Part shown: piece by piece, positions 25,125 through 38,302 of the stretch | How positions within the stretch are numbered: position 1 is the stretch's first letter | How the letters are laid out: each line of letters opens with the position of its first letter | From: Straminergon stramineum | Taxonomy: Eukaryota; Streptophyta; Bryopsida; Hypnales; Calliergonaceae | Assembly (NCBI GenBank): GCA_963920665.1 | Contig: OY987269.1 | Coordinates: forward strand, 11,968,501 to 12,032,500 | DNA: 64,000 nt | Direction: 5' to 3' | Notes under the pieces: generated by a model | Told to the model about the DNA's origin: nothing | Seen by the model: only the letters and a program-made list of their open reading frames with translations | The model's database searches: none | Program-made: the position numbers and the translations under genes

Positions 25125-25987
25125 GAGCATCCACGTCCTTCCTTGTCTAACCTAGCATGCTCAAATTTTTCATCTAATTTTGAAGGGCCCTCAATTTCCT
25201 TGTCCTTCACCCTTTCTCACCAAATACAACCCATAAATAGTTGAGTGACCTCTCATCATATGGAAGAAAGGATAAAGCAACTGAACATGGAATGAAGAAT
25301 GATTTCAAGGGGTCATAATGCATTCCTTGACATACTAGGATTGAATTTTGAAGAGAATATTGTGAGAGGCTTGTAGCACTTTTCATCTACATTTAAAGAT
25401 GGTGTCAAACTCCTAGTGTGCAAGGGTGGCCATGTTCTTATGTATCTTCTACAAACTATGAGTTTTATAATCATATAATTGGTACGATTATGGTCCCCAA
25501 AATCATGACATACATGACCATTAAAATCTATTATAAGTATGGATTTATATTTTGAAACACACATTCTTGAAAGGTGCCAAAATATTATGAAAGAGCAATT
25601 TATATAATTGAGGTTTTTGTACTTTTTTGGCCAATTCATTAGAAAAATCCAATAGTCCATAGACCCACTTGTATAGTGCAAGTGTAGAAATTCACAACTT
25701 GACTATTGAATTTTAAGCTCTATATATTATAACATTGTTAACCAACACTAGGAGGGGCTATTTTTCTCCTCTAGAAAGTAAGAGCCCCCAGCATGGCAAC
25801 ATCCTAGTAATCTAATGTTACTACCATTAGAACTTTGTAGCCAACCAATGACTCTATAGATTAACCTCAAAAGTCTCAAAGTCCTTGCAAGAGACTCTTG
25901 GGATTGGGGGCAAGCTTGTGCGACCTCAATGTTCGACATGAATTTCTGAAAATTACTTTCTTTAAAGATAGGAAATCACATTTGAAT
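25125..25987. other. AT-rich intergenic spacer
   Basis: No recognisable gene, RNA or repeat. The open frames at 25313-25681 (-) and 25748-25939 (-) show no domain or biased composition that would support a protein. Confidence 0.5.
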
Positions 25988-27040
25988 GTGATTGCAAGAA
26001 ACACCTGCTAGTTTGGTTGCGTTTTGATTTTGGAATGCTATATCTTTTGAATTAGGAATCCATTTCCAAAACTAAAAAATCTATTTCTAGATCTCTTGCT
26101 TGTTATTGTATCCCTTATTTTACAAAAATTTTAAAAAATCATTTTATATTTAAAAGTCAATTTTGTTAATTTGTCACACTTTGACATTTAGGGTTTTTTC
26201 ATACTATTGAGTGGTTTAAATTAGTGATTTTTAGCTGAAATTTCTGTGGTATATTCCTCTAGTAGGCATACATATTTCTATCAAAGGAAATCTAAAAATT
26301 CATTATTTTATATCCTCCACATTCATGCAAATAGGTCTCCCTTGTGCACACAATTCTAAACATTAGAGATAGTTTTGAACTCATTTTTTCGCTCAAATCT
26401 CATCATCAAGAATTCCTCCCAAATGAACAATTTTTAGTTTTGTTGAAAATTGTTTTTCCTATTTTCTACAAATTAAAAAGTCAAAGTATGTTTTTTGGGG
26501 AGATATTTTGCAACATATATTTTCGTCCTAGGAAAAACATACTTTGACTTTTTAATTTGTAGAAAATAGGAAAAACAATTTTCAACAAAACTAAAAATTG
26601 TTCATTTGGGAGGAATTCTTGATGATGAGATTTGAGCAAAAAAATGAGTTCAAAACTATCTCTAATGTTTAGAATTGTGTGCACAAGGGAGACCTATTTG
26701 CACGAATGTGGAGGATATAAAATAATGAATTTTTAGATTTCCTTTGATAGAAACATGTATGCCTACTAGAGGAATATACCACAGAAATTTCAGCTAAAAA
26801 TCACTAATTTAAACCACTCAATAGTATGAAAAAACCCTAAATGTCAAAGTGTGACAAATTAACAAAATTGACTTTTAAATATAAAATGATTTTTTAAAAT
26901 TTTTGTAAAATAAGGGATACAATAACAAGCAAGAGATCTAGAAATAGATTTTTTAGTTTTGGAAATGGATTCCTAATTCAAAAGATATAGCATTCCAAAA
27001 TCAAAACACAACCAAACTAGCAGGTATTTCTTGCAATCAC
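25988..27040. mobile_element. 1.05-kb foldback element (near-perfect palindrome)
   Basis: The two arms of about 508 bp are near-identical inverted copies around a loop of about 36 nt at 26497-26532. The ends read GTGATTGCAAGAAACACCT and its near-exact complement at 27022-27040. Mirror-image open frames (26344-26547 + and 26481-26684 -) are a by-product of the palindrome and should not be called genes. No clear target duplication is seen (flanks ATTTGAAT and CCTTCACT). The same termini recur at 53303-54024, which defines a family. Confidence 0.85.
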
Positions 27041-28084
27041 CCTTCACTTTCTAAAATTATAATTTTTATTTCAATGAGTACTCAGCAACAAAAAATATTT
27101 CGCCATTTTCAAAAAAAAATTTGAAGTGTAAAACAAAAAAATCACAAAAAATCGAATTTTTTCAATTTTTTCATTTTTTTTCTAGTAGATAACATTTTTC
27201 TACATGTAAATCTTTAATTCATTCTATTTGGACTTGTGATGAGGAAGTTATGGACAATCTTGTTTTTTAGGTAGTCTAAGCATCTTCTTGAAAAGATAAC
27301 TTATAAAATTCATTTTTGAATGTAACTTTCACAATTTTCAAGAAAAATTAAGAAAATTCAAAGCCACAAGGAATGGTCGAGCAAGGTGCAAAAAAACTTG
27401 TTTTCTTTACTTTCAATGTAAATATCTTGCAATCTACATAGTCAAAGTTTTTGAAATTTCTTTGACACAAGTTTAGTGCAAGATCCCATAGTTAGATAAT
27501 TATGAAGATGAAGGAATATAAACCTTTTTTGCTCTTTGCAATAAAAATGGCAGATTTTAGTGTTCTTTGATGAATAAAAAGACCTTAAGACTTCAGGAGT
27601 TAAATTAGATTCATTCTTAAGGATCCAAGGATGAATTGTCTCAATCTCCAAGGGGAATGGTTGAGGTTGGTTAACAATGTTATGTATTACATACTGAAGT
27701 TGTGAAAGTCCATGGTTGCACATTAGAATTGGGTCTATGAAATTTTTTTGGATTTTCTCTAACTTATTTATTCCATTGATTGTAATGAACATTTTGATGA
27801 GTGAACATCAACCCAATTAAGAGAGGCTTTGAACTTGATTTTGATGGCAAAGCAAGTGACCAAGAGCATCCCTCACTATCCTTTATATTCTTGCCCTCCA
27901 AACTACCAAAAAATGGCTTTTCTAATTGTTTCTTGGCAAAACTTGTCATACCTTCAAATTGACACTCTAGGCAATCACTTCAAGGACCATAGGGATGCTC
28001 TAAGTAAATAAATAAAAATGTCAATCTTCAAAATCATCAATATAGAAGTAGCTTTCCATGCAGAAAATGGATCATCTAGTCCAT

Positions 28085-28350
28085 AACATTATATTAGTGT
28101 ATCTTGTGTTGTTGCCACAACCAAAAGTAAAGTATAAGTATTTTTTTAAAATTTATACCAAAAATAAATCAAAATTCAATAACTTCTACACTGTAGGTTT
28201 AAACTTCACAAAACACAACCTATGCACCCTTCCTTGCCAAGGGCTTTCCAACAGCCAAGGGATGCACAATATAAGAGATTTCAATGTAACAAACTAAACT
28301 AAACTAAACTAACCAATTAACTAACTAACTAACTAACTAAAGGTATGGAT
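28085..28350 (+). repeat. Dispersed repeat, copy 1 (pair with 31670-31985)
   Basis: Shared landmarks in the same order are CAAAATTCAATAACTT, CACTxTAGG, AGGGCTTTCC, AGAGATxTCAA(T/C)GTAACAAAC and then AAGGTATGGA. The copies are diverged and no coding capacity is evident. This one has an expanded AAACTA/CTAA microsatellite near its end. Confidence 0.6.
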
Positions 28351-31300
28351 AGTCAAGCAATGGTTCTCCTCCATATAGGGACTCCATATTATGCTTTGCT
28401 AGCCATCACTAGAAGGGACTCATCAATTATTGCAATGATTGGAATTAGCTGAGGAGCCATATGAGACAATTTTGTTCAATGTAGAGATCTCATTTTCAAG
28501 GATGTAAAAAGAACCTTTGCGTCTCATTGATAAAAAAAAATGTTAAGGTAGGCAAACCCATACTTGTCTATTTAAAGGTATTGGGTCTGTAGAGGAATCT
28601 AAGAAATTGAAGGAAACAATGAAAGGATTAGCCTTTTCACGGCCAATGCAAGGATGTTGGAAAGAACATAAATAACAACATAAAAAAGATTCTATTAAGC
28701 TACAAAGTTGGAACTCATAGGCTCCTATACTTGCCTATAGGCCAATACTATGGTTGCTTTGTTTCATTCTTTAGGAGGATATTTGACTAACACTTGAATG
28801 AGTCCTATTGAAGTTAAATGCATACAATAATAGACCCTATCAACCCCTATAGGACATTGATTTCATGGCTATCGCCATTAGCACTACTTTAAATCAATGC
28901 TCAAAATCACTACATATGCTTTGTTAACCTCCTCTGTTTGAAAAACCACTTTGCAAAAGCATTAATATGACAACTAATCTCCCTAATTAGCATCCAGCTA
29001 CTGTCATTGGCATTTGCAACATTAATTGTGCATTCTAAAAATTAGCCTTGCACGGTGAAAGAAAATTCTATAGGATGCAAGTATGCAACATTAGGGACCG
29101 CTCGGGAAACGGTTTGCCTACATTTGGTCAGTTTGATTGGAGATCAATCACTATAAGGCATCAGTGTAGCAAGAGTTGTATATAGCATGGGGAATTATAT
29201 CCTCAAAACTCCCAAATTCTTGTAGGAAAACGACCGGAGCTTGTATTGAACATGTTGTGGACTTTGGGATACAACTAATTAGTTTTGGAAACACTATGAA
29301 TTGCTCATATGTACTCCTCAAGATCAAAGCATCTTTTTTTTTTAGAATTTGCAAAGAATTGTAGGCACTAGCCTAAAGGGGAGGGCTTTGCATTGAAAGA
29401 ATTGTTCATATACTATTACGAGTCTAGGACAAATTGAATTTACCTTATCCAAAAAGCCACATGTACTTATTAAACCTCTTGGAGGTAGTTGCCTTAATAT
29501 GGAAGAATCTATTGGAATTGATTTATGAATAAAAGTTGTAGATGTGAATTTTAGATTGAGTCTACACAATTAAGTTCATCATAGGTAGATAGCTATCACC
29601 AACAATTTAATATGGTATTTGAAATTGAATTTGACTATTTAATTCATTCTACAATCTAAACTTAGCTCCTAATAGAATGTTAAAACATTTTGAGTGAAAT
29701 TTGTTGAAATGAATTTGGAATGTGATGGTTTCACTTCTAATAACATAGTAGAATTTTTTTCAAAATTTTTTTATTTAAATCTAAGAAATCCCATTTTTCA
29801 TGATATTGTAAAGCTAAAAGTCAACAACTAATCATTGTTTCACAAAATTATGTTAACTTTTGACAATTCTCATGAATTTTTTGTCTTAATAATGTCAAAT
29901 CTAACCATTGCATAGTGCATATTAATCACACTTATGAGCTAAGATAGGAGGCTCAAAATATGATTGAGCATTTAGAATTGTCCCTATAATTAGCTTTGAA
30001 ATGGACATGAGATGGTCCTTAAATTGACCTTTGTAGTCATTGAATGGATGAAGAAAAAATATCTAATTTATTGCAAGGGCCAATCATTGTCTTTCTTTTC
30101 CCCATTTCTCTTTACAAGTTGCAAGTGAATGGTTTATGGAAGACCTAGGGTCATAAATATGGGCCATTGACATGTCTCATTTGAAAATTCATAAAGAATT
30201 AAAAATGCTTCAAAAAATACGAAACCACTTGTATTACAATTGGTATCTATTTTTCTTTGTCTGAAAAATGAGCTAAAAATGTTCCTATCAAAGGAAATAT
30301 GTGAAAAAGGCAAACTAGTACTTAGATTATTGTTTTTTCAGCCTCCTACTTTACTAAGATGTTTTAGATGACAAGTATTGAAATCTAAAAATCATCTTCC
30401 CAATAGATTGGGCAATTAACTATTAATAAATGAATGGTTTATCTCATTATGAAATCTAAAGATATTTAACCATCTATTTAAATGTTTAAATTTTTTTAGA
30501 TTATTTCTTTTATATTTGTACAATATAGATAGATTTCCAATACTTTTCTTTTCAAATATTCCAAGGTTTAAATAGTATAGGTTGAAAGCTTATCAACACA
30601 AATACTCTATACTTTACAAATTATAAATGTATTTAAGTATTAAAAGTGGTTCATAAAAAATGACTTCATTAAATTTACAAAATAATAACCTTTAGAAATG
30701 ACTACAATGATAATTTGAAATTTTGAAAAATATATAAACACTAAAAACCACTCATAACCATAACTAATAAAATTTGTCAAATTACATTTTTCTAATTATT
30801 TTCTTGATGATTAGTTATTAGTCCAATGGTAGGTCAAGACTCTTTAAATATGATATGAAGACATAACCAAATTATTTTTCTATTTGTATTTACATGTTTG
30901 GACTGTTTCCATGTATATATTTAAGGTATTAAAGAGAACATTAAAAAATAAGTCAACTTACCATTCACATATTTCAAATAACAACCAATTTTGAAATCAA
31001 TTCATCTCTTAATATATATTGTCCTTATGAATCCATGATCTAAGTGAGAGGATTTCATGGTTAATTTACATTGAGATTATAATTGACTAAATTTAATCAG
31101 TATAGATTTCATTAATGGATGATTGCAAGAATATTAGTACAATTTTTGCAACTTTCATGATATTTTTTTGCATACTTTTAAATTAGGAAACAAAATAAAA
31201 ATACATAACCAATGCTTTGAACTTTGATAAGATTTTTTCTTAGGAAGATAAAGCAATCCATAGAATAATTCTCTAAGTAGGAGAATTAGATAAGTACAAT

Positions 31301-31669
31301 TAAAATCTCAATAAATTAGGTACTTTTGAAGACTTTTCAATGTTTAATAACTTTATGTCAAATCCAAAGAATTATAACTTTATATAAAATCCCAAAAATT
31401 ATATCTATATCTATATCTATATCTATAACTATGTGTGTGTGTTCTCTCAAAATTGATCCCCAACCCTATATTTACAATTGTGAAATACTTATTAAAGACA
31501 ATTTTATCCTCCAAATTCATTTTTAAAACAATTGAAAACAATTTAGCTAGGAACTATAAAATGTATTTAAAATAGTCAATTTCAACTTCCTTATTAATTT
31601 CAACATCACATCAGATGCTTACATCCAAAGTTGTTTATGAAAAATGCTTAGACATGCACTACATAATAA

Positions 31670-31985
31670 AAAAAAGGTGCAAGTGTTCTTTTCAATTGCC
31701 ATAATGCTTCATTGTGATTGCATGATGACTAGTGTGCCATGTGCCACAATCAAAACAAAAGTCAAAGTATTTTTCTAATTTTTTGTTCAAAAAAAACTTT
31801 GAAATTCAATAACTTTCACACTATAGGCCCAAACGCCATGAAACAAAGCTTGTGTACCCCTCCTCGTCGAGGGCTTTCCGACGGTAACAAGCATGAGGCC
31901 AAGGAACTCACGATCTGAGAGATCTCAACGTAACAAACAAACAAAACCTTGAACAAAACAAAACAACCTATCTTAAGGTATGGAT
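31670..31985 (+). repeat. Dispersed repeat, copy 2 (pair with 28085-28350)
   Basis: This copy aligns with 28085-28350 but is more GC-rich (CCTCGTCGAGGGCTTTCCGA) and has AAACAAAC/AAAACAA units where copy 1 has AAACTA units. The element type is unknown. Confidence 0.6.
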
Positions 31986-32576
31986 TTTATTAACACTTTT
32001 ACCTAAAAAATTTAGTTCTTTCGATTGAAAGTGTTTCTTGAAATGACTTCAAGAATTAAATATGACAAGAAAGCTTTAATCACCCTAATAATCATAGTAA
32101 GAATTTGACATTCTAAAGTTGAAAATAAAGAAAAGGTCTTTGCAAAATTGTTAGAATGTTAGTATTCTATCTTCAATCAATTTAAGAAGGTTCCAAATTC
32201 AAATTTTAGTTCCTACTATTGATGAACATTGGTAGATCCAATTGTATTGATATGATCTCTTCGTTGTTAAATTTACAAATTTTATTGAAAAATCACCAAT
32301 GTTTAAATTATTTTCTTTAGTTACATTTTAAATATTACATTTTGAAGTTTTCATTTTAAAAAATTTTGAAACACACTTGTGCCTAGAGTCATTGATAATT
32401 TAAACAATCATAATTTCTTAAAAATTTCATCAAGAAATTGTAAATTTTATCTCAAGAAATGTCTGAAACAACAAAGTAGGCATAATGTAGCACATTGAAT
32501 GCTTGGATTGAATTAAAAATAATAATAATTGCATTTGTGATTCCATAACATAGCAACTAAAGGATAGTAAGCAAAC

Positions 32577-32958
32577 ATGGATCAAAAGAAAAAGAAAAAG
32601 AATCAAATTAGAGGAAAGACAAATCACATTAGTGGAGAGATTGACAAATTAAATGAAGATGAAATAAATAATTTACATGAGAAAGAAATGAATAATTTAC
32701 ATGACAAAGAATGGGTTATCTTACAAGAAAAAGAAATCGATAAAGATGAATAAACTAAATGTTGAAAAAAATATGATAAAACTATATGAAAAAGAGATGG
32801 ATTATATTCAAGAAGATATCAATGATTTTTTGCATGAAAAAAAAATGGATTGTGCACAAGAAGATATTAGTGATTTCTTGCAAAACCATATGAATCAACT
32901 CCAAGTAGAGATGAGTAAAAACAAAAGGAGATGGATGAAGCATAAAGAGAATTGTTGA
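32577..32958 (+). pseudogene. Possible relic of a coiled-coil protein with repeated NNLHEKEM-like units
   Basis: A 58-codon frame (32577-32753) encodes a highly charged peptide with repeated INNLHEKEM / MNNLHDKEW / ILQEKEI units. Just before its stop, a second frame (+1) opens at the overlapping ATG at 32746. It runs to 32958 and continues the same style (IKLYEKEMDYIQEDINDFLHEKKMDCAQEDISDFLQ). Repetition across the frame change suggests one ancestral heptad-rich coding sequence broken by an indel. Composition is very AT-rich, so chance open frames are possible. The family is not recognised. Confidence 0.35.
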
Positions 32959-35400
32959 GACCAATTGAAACCAAGTATATATTTATATATTTCTGAAATT
33001 GTAAGTCAATGTCAATGTGACCTATGTAGATAGTGAAGAATATTGACCACTAAATATTGACTACTTTTAGAGCGAAATTTAAAGATATGAATAAATAAAA
33101 AAGATTAGACTTAAGTAACCAAAGCTTGTGATTTTATATAAAAAAAGGCAATTGGATTTTTCCTATATGAAAATATCATAATAAATGGAGTGTTGATTGA
33201 AACATTCCAAAAATGAAAATTGATAGAATAACTAGTATTTTAGTTATAAAATAAGAAATAAATATAAAAAGGTAAAATATTGGTGTTGATAGAATATTTT
33301 ATTAATAAGTAAAATTATTATAAATTTTGGTTTTAGTTATCAATAATAGAATTTGAAAAAATTAGAATAATTCTCAAAATTTAGGTTGAGACTTTGGTAC
33401 TGAACTTAAAGATAATAATTGCAATTTTCATCTTAATAAAGAGGAGGTACATGTTGTACAAATTGTCAACACATCATTGGATAGAATATTTTATCATTCA
33501 TTTAAAAAATGTAGTAGGTTTGGAAAATTCTACTTGTATAATGAATATGTTTTTGATTTAGTAAGTTAAGAAAATGACTTATGAATTTCTTTTACAGATA
33601 TTTCTTTTACATAAAATAGAAAAGAAAGAAAGAAGCACATAAAATTGGATTAAAAAGATGGAAAATTAATATAAGTAGGTGATAAATCATGTACAAAAAA
33701 TAATTAGAAAGAAAAAGTAATTAGAAAGAAGGTTTGTTAAATTAATGAGTAGATTAATTGAAGATTCAAAATTGCAAATAAAATTGATGTAAATCTTGTT
33801 CATTTCATTTAGTTAAATATTCAATTTTTAAAATAAAACTCATTCAAAAAAATTCTCTTCAAATGAATGCTATGACATAATTTAAAATTATTAATATCTT
33901 TGTAGAAAAAGGCATTGAAAGCTACAATTCTTTCACATAATACAAATTTATATTATATTTTTATTTTTATTTTAATAGCTTGCAATTTTCATAAAATTAG
34001 AAAGAAATAAAAGATTTCAAATTCAGATTCAATTAAAATTCAAGCTTGTTGTAGAAAAGATGTTCAATTCAAGGGTATTGCTATACAAATAAATCTAATA
34101 ATTTGTTAATATGGTGGTTATATCATTTGAAAATTTCCTTATTGAAAACAAAAATCCTATCTAAACTTCAAAGCAAATCATTTTAAATTGTGGCAATATT
34201 AGTAGTGTAGTGAACAATGAATTTTTGTAATTAAAATACAAAAATCTACTCAAATATGGAAACTTGGAAAGGAACTTTGAATCAATTCTATGTGGTGTGC
34301 TTACACATGCAACAAATTATTAACTACATCAATTCCTTAAAATCTATAATGGTGATTAGGATATGAAGTCATTTAAATCTTTAAATTTTATAATGTCAAA
34401 TATAATATGAAGCCACATAGCTTGTATGGAATTGATTTAATAAAGATAATGATGATCTTAAAATATAAAAAATAGACTGATTGTAGTATAGTAATAAAAA
34501 AAAGATCACATATTTAATGTATGTTTCTTATGTGGCAAGAAAAGACAAAACCTAGATGTTGATTATATAGAAATGAAAATTGTTTTATAACTTTAATTAA
34601 TTTGTTGTCTTACGATGTACAATCTTATTATGTGGAACATTTGGAATAAATATTTTATTTCTATATTAAAAAAAATTTCAAGCATTCCTCTACTCAAGGG
34701 TTTTTAAGTCATTCAATTCTTATATATTGAAAAAATGATTAGAATTTGATTAATTCCCATATTTGAACCTTTTTGATAAAATAAATATTCATGTTGCATA
34801 TAGACTTTAAAATTCTAAATATAGATATTTTTCTAAGTCAAAAATTCAAATTGGCTCTCTATTTGAAAATTTGAAAATCTAATAGGTTAGAATATAAAAT
34901 CTGATGACTTCAAGTTTAAAGATCAATTTCATAATATCAACATTGAACTATATAATAAAAGATGTTTTGAAAATCTTTTGAGTCATATTCCAATATTGAT
35001 CAAATTGTTTCAAGATTAAAAAAAAATTCAGAATTATTATTTTTGATTTTATAGATAATATATAATTCTATATAATTGTAATATATGTTATTCATAGAAT
35101 CTTTTATGTTTTTTAATTATATATTTTTTTTAAATATTATGCTACAAGATATAATTAGAGGATGAAGATAACACAGTCCATCTAGTCAAATTTCATCCTT
35201 GGTTCAATGTTAATTTTGATAAAGATTCTCCTTGTAAATGAAATAAGCACTTGAAGAAGACCTTGTTGCTTTTAACACAATCTACATGACATTTTTGTTT
35301 TTTGTAACATAAAAACATTAATTTCAACATAAAATTGAAATTGACTTTTTATGTTACAGAAAAGAAACCCATTGTGTAGATTGTATTGAGAGCAATATGG

Positions 35401-37129
35401 TTTTTTCCTATTGTTCTAAAATATTGTGGAAATTAATTCTTTATACCATATTTGTATTTTGTCCACCACCACCAAATTATTACAACATAGTTGGAGGCAA
35501 TGAAGTTCAAAAATAAACCTTGCTCCAGCAAAAGCAATTTTTTTTTAAATAAATAATATTTCATATAATAATTGGCCAAAAATTTGATATGGAATAGATT
35601 AAAGAATTTAGGTTTATGATGCCTAATTTAATCAAAAATCAAAATAAAATAGGTGTTATCACAATTTTTTATTGAGGATACAAAGATTTATCCTATCACT
35701 TAATATAAGACTAGTTTATTAAAGCCATACAATTGTAAATTAATGCAAGATGATGTATTACAATCATAATGCATTAATTTCCAAAGAAAAAACTTTTTCT
35801 AGTGACACTACATTGAAGATGACTCTAAATTTGCACTCTTGCAATCTTGCTAAGTATTAGGATAAATGAGTTTAGCCTCTTAAGAAGACATAAATAGGTA
35901 TTCACTAATAGTCTTTTTAATTTGAAGATTGTAGTCTTCATCATTTGCATAGTAGATCATAGTCTTTTTGATATTGCAATTAACACACCACAATGAGTAC
36001 ATTTTCTTATACTAGTATTTTTCAACAATAGTCAACTTCATTGTTAAAGATTTTAATTTTCTATAGTAACAAAGTTTCTAATGGATAGATATAGAATTAC
36101 TCAAGGTCTAATACTAATGGTTGACCCTTTAAAGCTTTGGCGTCCACATAGATTGATATTCTTGTTTCTTTCTCATTTGTTTACTACTTGGACAAAAGCC
36201 ATCCTAGTTTGTGGAGATACTTTATCAAGTTGTAGTCCTATCTAATGTTTGCATTTGGTGTTCCTAGAATACATATTTTTCTAAAATTACAAATGTGGAA
36301 ATACATCAAGTGGTTGACCAAGCCAAAATTGTATTGATTTTAGTTCAAAATTGGATTTGCAAAAATGAAGTCATAGATTTAAAGAACATAAAAATTAAAA
36401 AAAAAAATCACCATGTCAAGAGAACCTCATCACAAATCTATTCCAACAAATTCTATTCAAAAAATCATAATATTTTATTTGTAATTGAATTTAGAAGGAA
36501 TTTAGAAATTTTCCTTTCAAAACTTATAAAAAAATACTGGTAATAGCATTAGTGAATCTAACCGTGTAAGCACTAGACGGAATTTTAAACTCAAAATGTA
36601 CAACTTTCATTTGTATATATCAATTCCAAAGTTTTCTTCCAAATACTTTACAATGATTTTTCTCCAACTTTCAATTCTCGATAACACTTTGTACCTTTGG
36701 GGGCCCCAACTTAAGCCACTTTTGAATTCAAAGTGTTTTAACAACAGAGTTAATTGTAAAGGTTCATCCCCTATTGTAACAAGGTGTTAGAGGAAGGTTT
36801 AACTAAAAATAGTACAAAAGAAATACAACACCAAACTCCATTGGACCCCAATTTTGGTGCTTTCAGAAGTTTTATCTTGTGTTTTCTCATACTCCAACTC
36901 TTGGTCCCTCATTGCATACACTTTACGATTCACTCTAAGACCTAGCATAGACTATGTTGATTACATTAAGTTGTCAACACTACTCAGATCAACACACCTA
37001 CTTTCTCATTTATTCAAATCAACATTTCTGCTAATTTCGGCCCCTTTCTCAACTTTTGTAGTGTGAAGAGATGGTCTTTGAGCACCACAGGGGGTGAGAG
37101 GAGGGCACCACAAAGTTTGGGGTGGTTTC
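35401..37129. repeat. Segmental duplication flank, copy 1 (matches 59160-60905)
   Basis: From about 35440 (CACCACCACCAAAT, TAGTTGGAGGCAATGAAGTT) the sequence runs in parallel with 59177 onward, through GAGCACCAC near 37080 (60860 in copy 2). Part of it (about 36190-36650) also has a third copy at 56090-56580. There is no intact coding sequence; the open frames 36295-36543 and 36854-37066 are not conserved as frames in copy 2. Confidence 0.7.
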
Positions 37130-37424
37130 CAGGGCTTTTTTTTCATTTTTTATGAAGTGCCAAAGTGCCTATATGAAGTGTTGTAGTGGTGCTCCAAATT
37201 TCACATTCATCTACATATTGAATAGAAAATATCCCATTAGCCCATACCACATGTTCATAATTCTCTTTTCATCGACAATCTAGGGATTTCATCCAAGATT
37301 TTTTCTCTAATTTGAAGTTTTCTGGCAAAAAACTTCACAGTTTTTTGCCATTTTTAAGCCAAATTATTTTTCTCTAGTGCAATCTGGCACCAGAAAGTCC
37401 CCCCCCCCACAAAAAAAAGCCCTG
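37130..37424. mobile_element. hAT-like MITE with CAGGGCTTTTTTTT ends
   Basis: It starts CAGGGCTTTTTTTT and ends AAAAAAAAGCCCTG. Flanking 8-mers are GTGGTTTC (37122-37129) and GTGGTGTC (37425-37432), a 7-of-8 target duplication. The homologous place in the second segmental copy (about 60915-60935) lacks the insertion and reads straight through. Total length is 295 bp, non-coding. CAGGG termini and 8-bp duplications are hAT traits. Confidence 0.8.
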
Positions 37425-38302
37425 GTGGTGTCCATCGCTGCCATCCCAATCTATTTCTGGGCATTCCGATTTGAGAGCACCAACTAGGGATTTTTCGACT
37501 TGATTTTCTGGAGGTTCTGTCTGCTCCTCGTTTGCGGTTTCTTTCAGTTCTGATAGTACAATTTGTATGGATTCTGGCCTTCTGGGGAGCGCTAACTGGC
37601 ACGGATTCCGGAAGCTAAGTTACTTCGTTCGTGCTTTGCAGTTCTCCTAAATCTCCACTTCTGATCATGAGTTTTCTCAAACACTCCGATCGAGCAAGAT
37701 GAGTTCGTCATCTGTGCATTTGTGCATTTGTGCAGTTGGTAGTGTGTCTCGTAGATCTCGTTATATAGCGCAATCTCTGTGTTGAAAGAGCGAGCACTGT
37801 CATTTCATTTTTCTTGCAGGGTTTAATTGAGCTAGGGTCTGGTATGGGTGGAGATCGAGGAGTTCGATTGTGGATTGACTTGATTGACTGACTTGAGGAA
37901 AATTTCATGAATCACTTGGAGCTTGATTCCCGGACTGCTAAGTGAAGCCAGCACTACAATACAACCTGCACTTACTAAAAATCTAATTAGGTTCCTGGCC
38001 TTTCAAAAGTAGATCGATGAATCACTTCCCGGCACAATAAGAAACTGATATTTTACTCACGACCTGGGGTCACGAAAGAAAGATTTGGAATCATTTAGCG
38101 ATGCTGTGATTCTGATTCACCACGTGCACCCTGAGTGGTACCCACCCTCACGCCAAGTTGGTTCTCTGATGAGTAAGTTACTGTAGTGCTCTCACTGGTT
38201 CTACATGTACCTATCTTTCCACTAAGTTACTGTAGTGAAAAATCAGCTTGTCAGAAATGATGGACTTTCATGTGTTTGACATTAGGTAAACATGTGAAAC
38301 AC
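37425..38302. repeat. Continuation of segmental copy 1 (matches about 60925-61350)
   Basis: More GC-rich, gene-like sequence. On the minus strand, frames in both copies share a peptide like RKSS-x-x-IPSWCSQ-x-x-MPRNRLG (about 37450-37520 and 60945-61015), so it may be a fragment of an old coding exon. The shared frame is interrupted differently in the two copies. No known family is recognised. Confidence 0.45.

Larger units (their letters stand above)
27041..35400. other. Long AT-rich gene-poor region
   Basis: About 8 kb with no convincing gene. The open frame 27442-27792 (-, 116 aa) is the longest and has no recognised domain. Simple repeats occur at 28290-28340 (AAACTA then CTAA units) and at 31405-31440 (ATCTAT units followed by TG units). 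Two diverged copies of one repeat lie at about 28085-28350 and 31670-31985 (separate entries), and a coiled-coil relic lies at 32577-32958. Confidence 0.6.

Noticed and set aside
26344..26684. Two 67-aa open frames with nearly identical products on opposite strands
   Set aside because: They are mirror images created by the palindrome at 25988-27040; no domain and no reason to expect translation.
31405..31445. ATCTAT and TG runs considered as a CRISPR-like or structured array
   Set aside because: This is a simple eukaryotic microsatellite without spacers.
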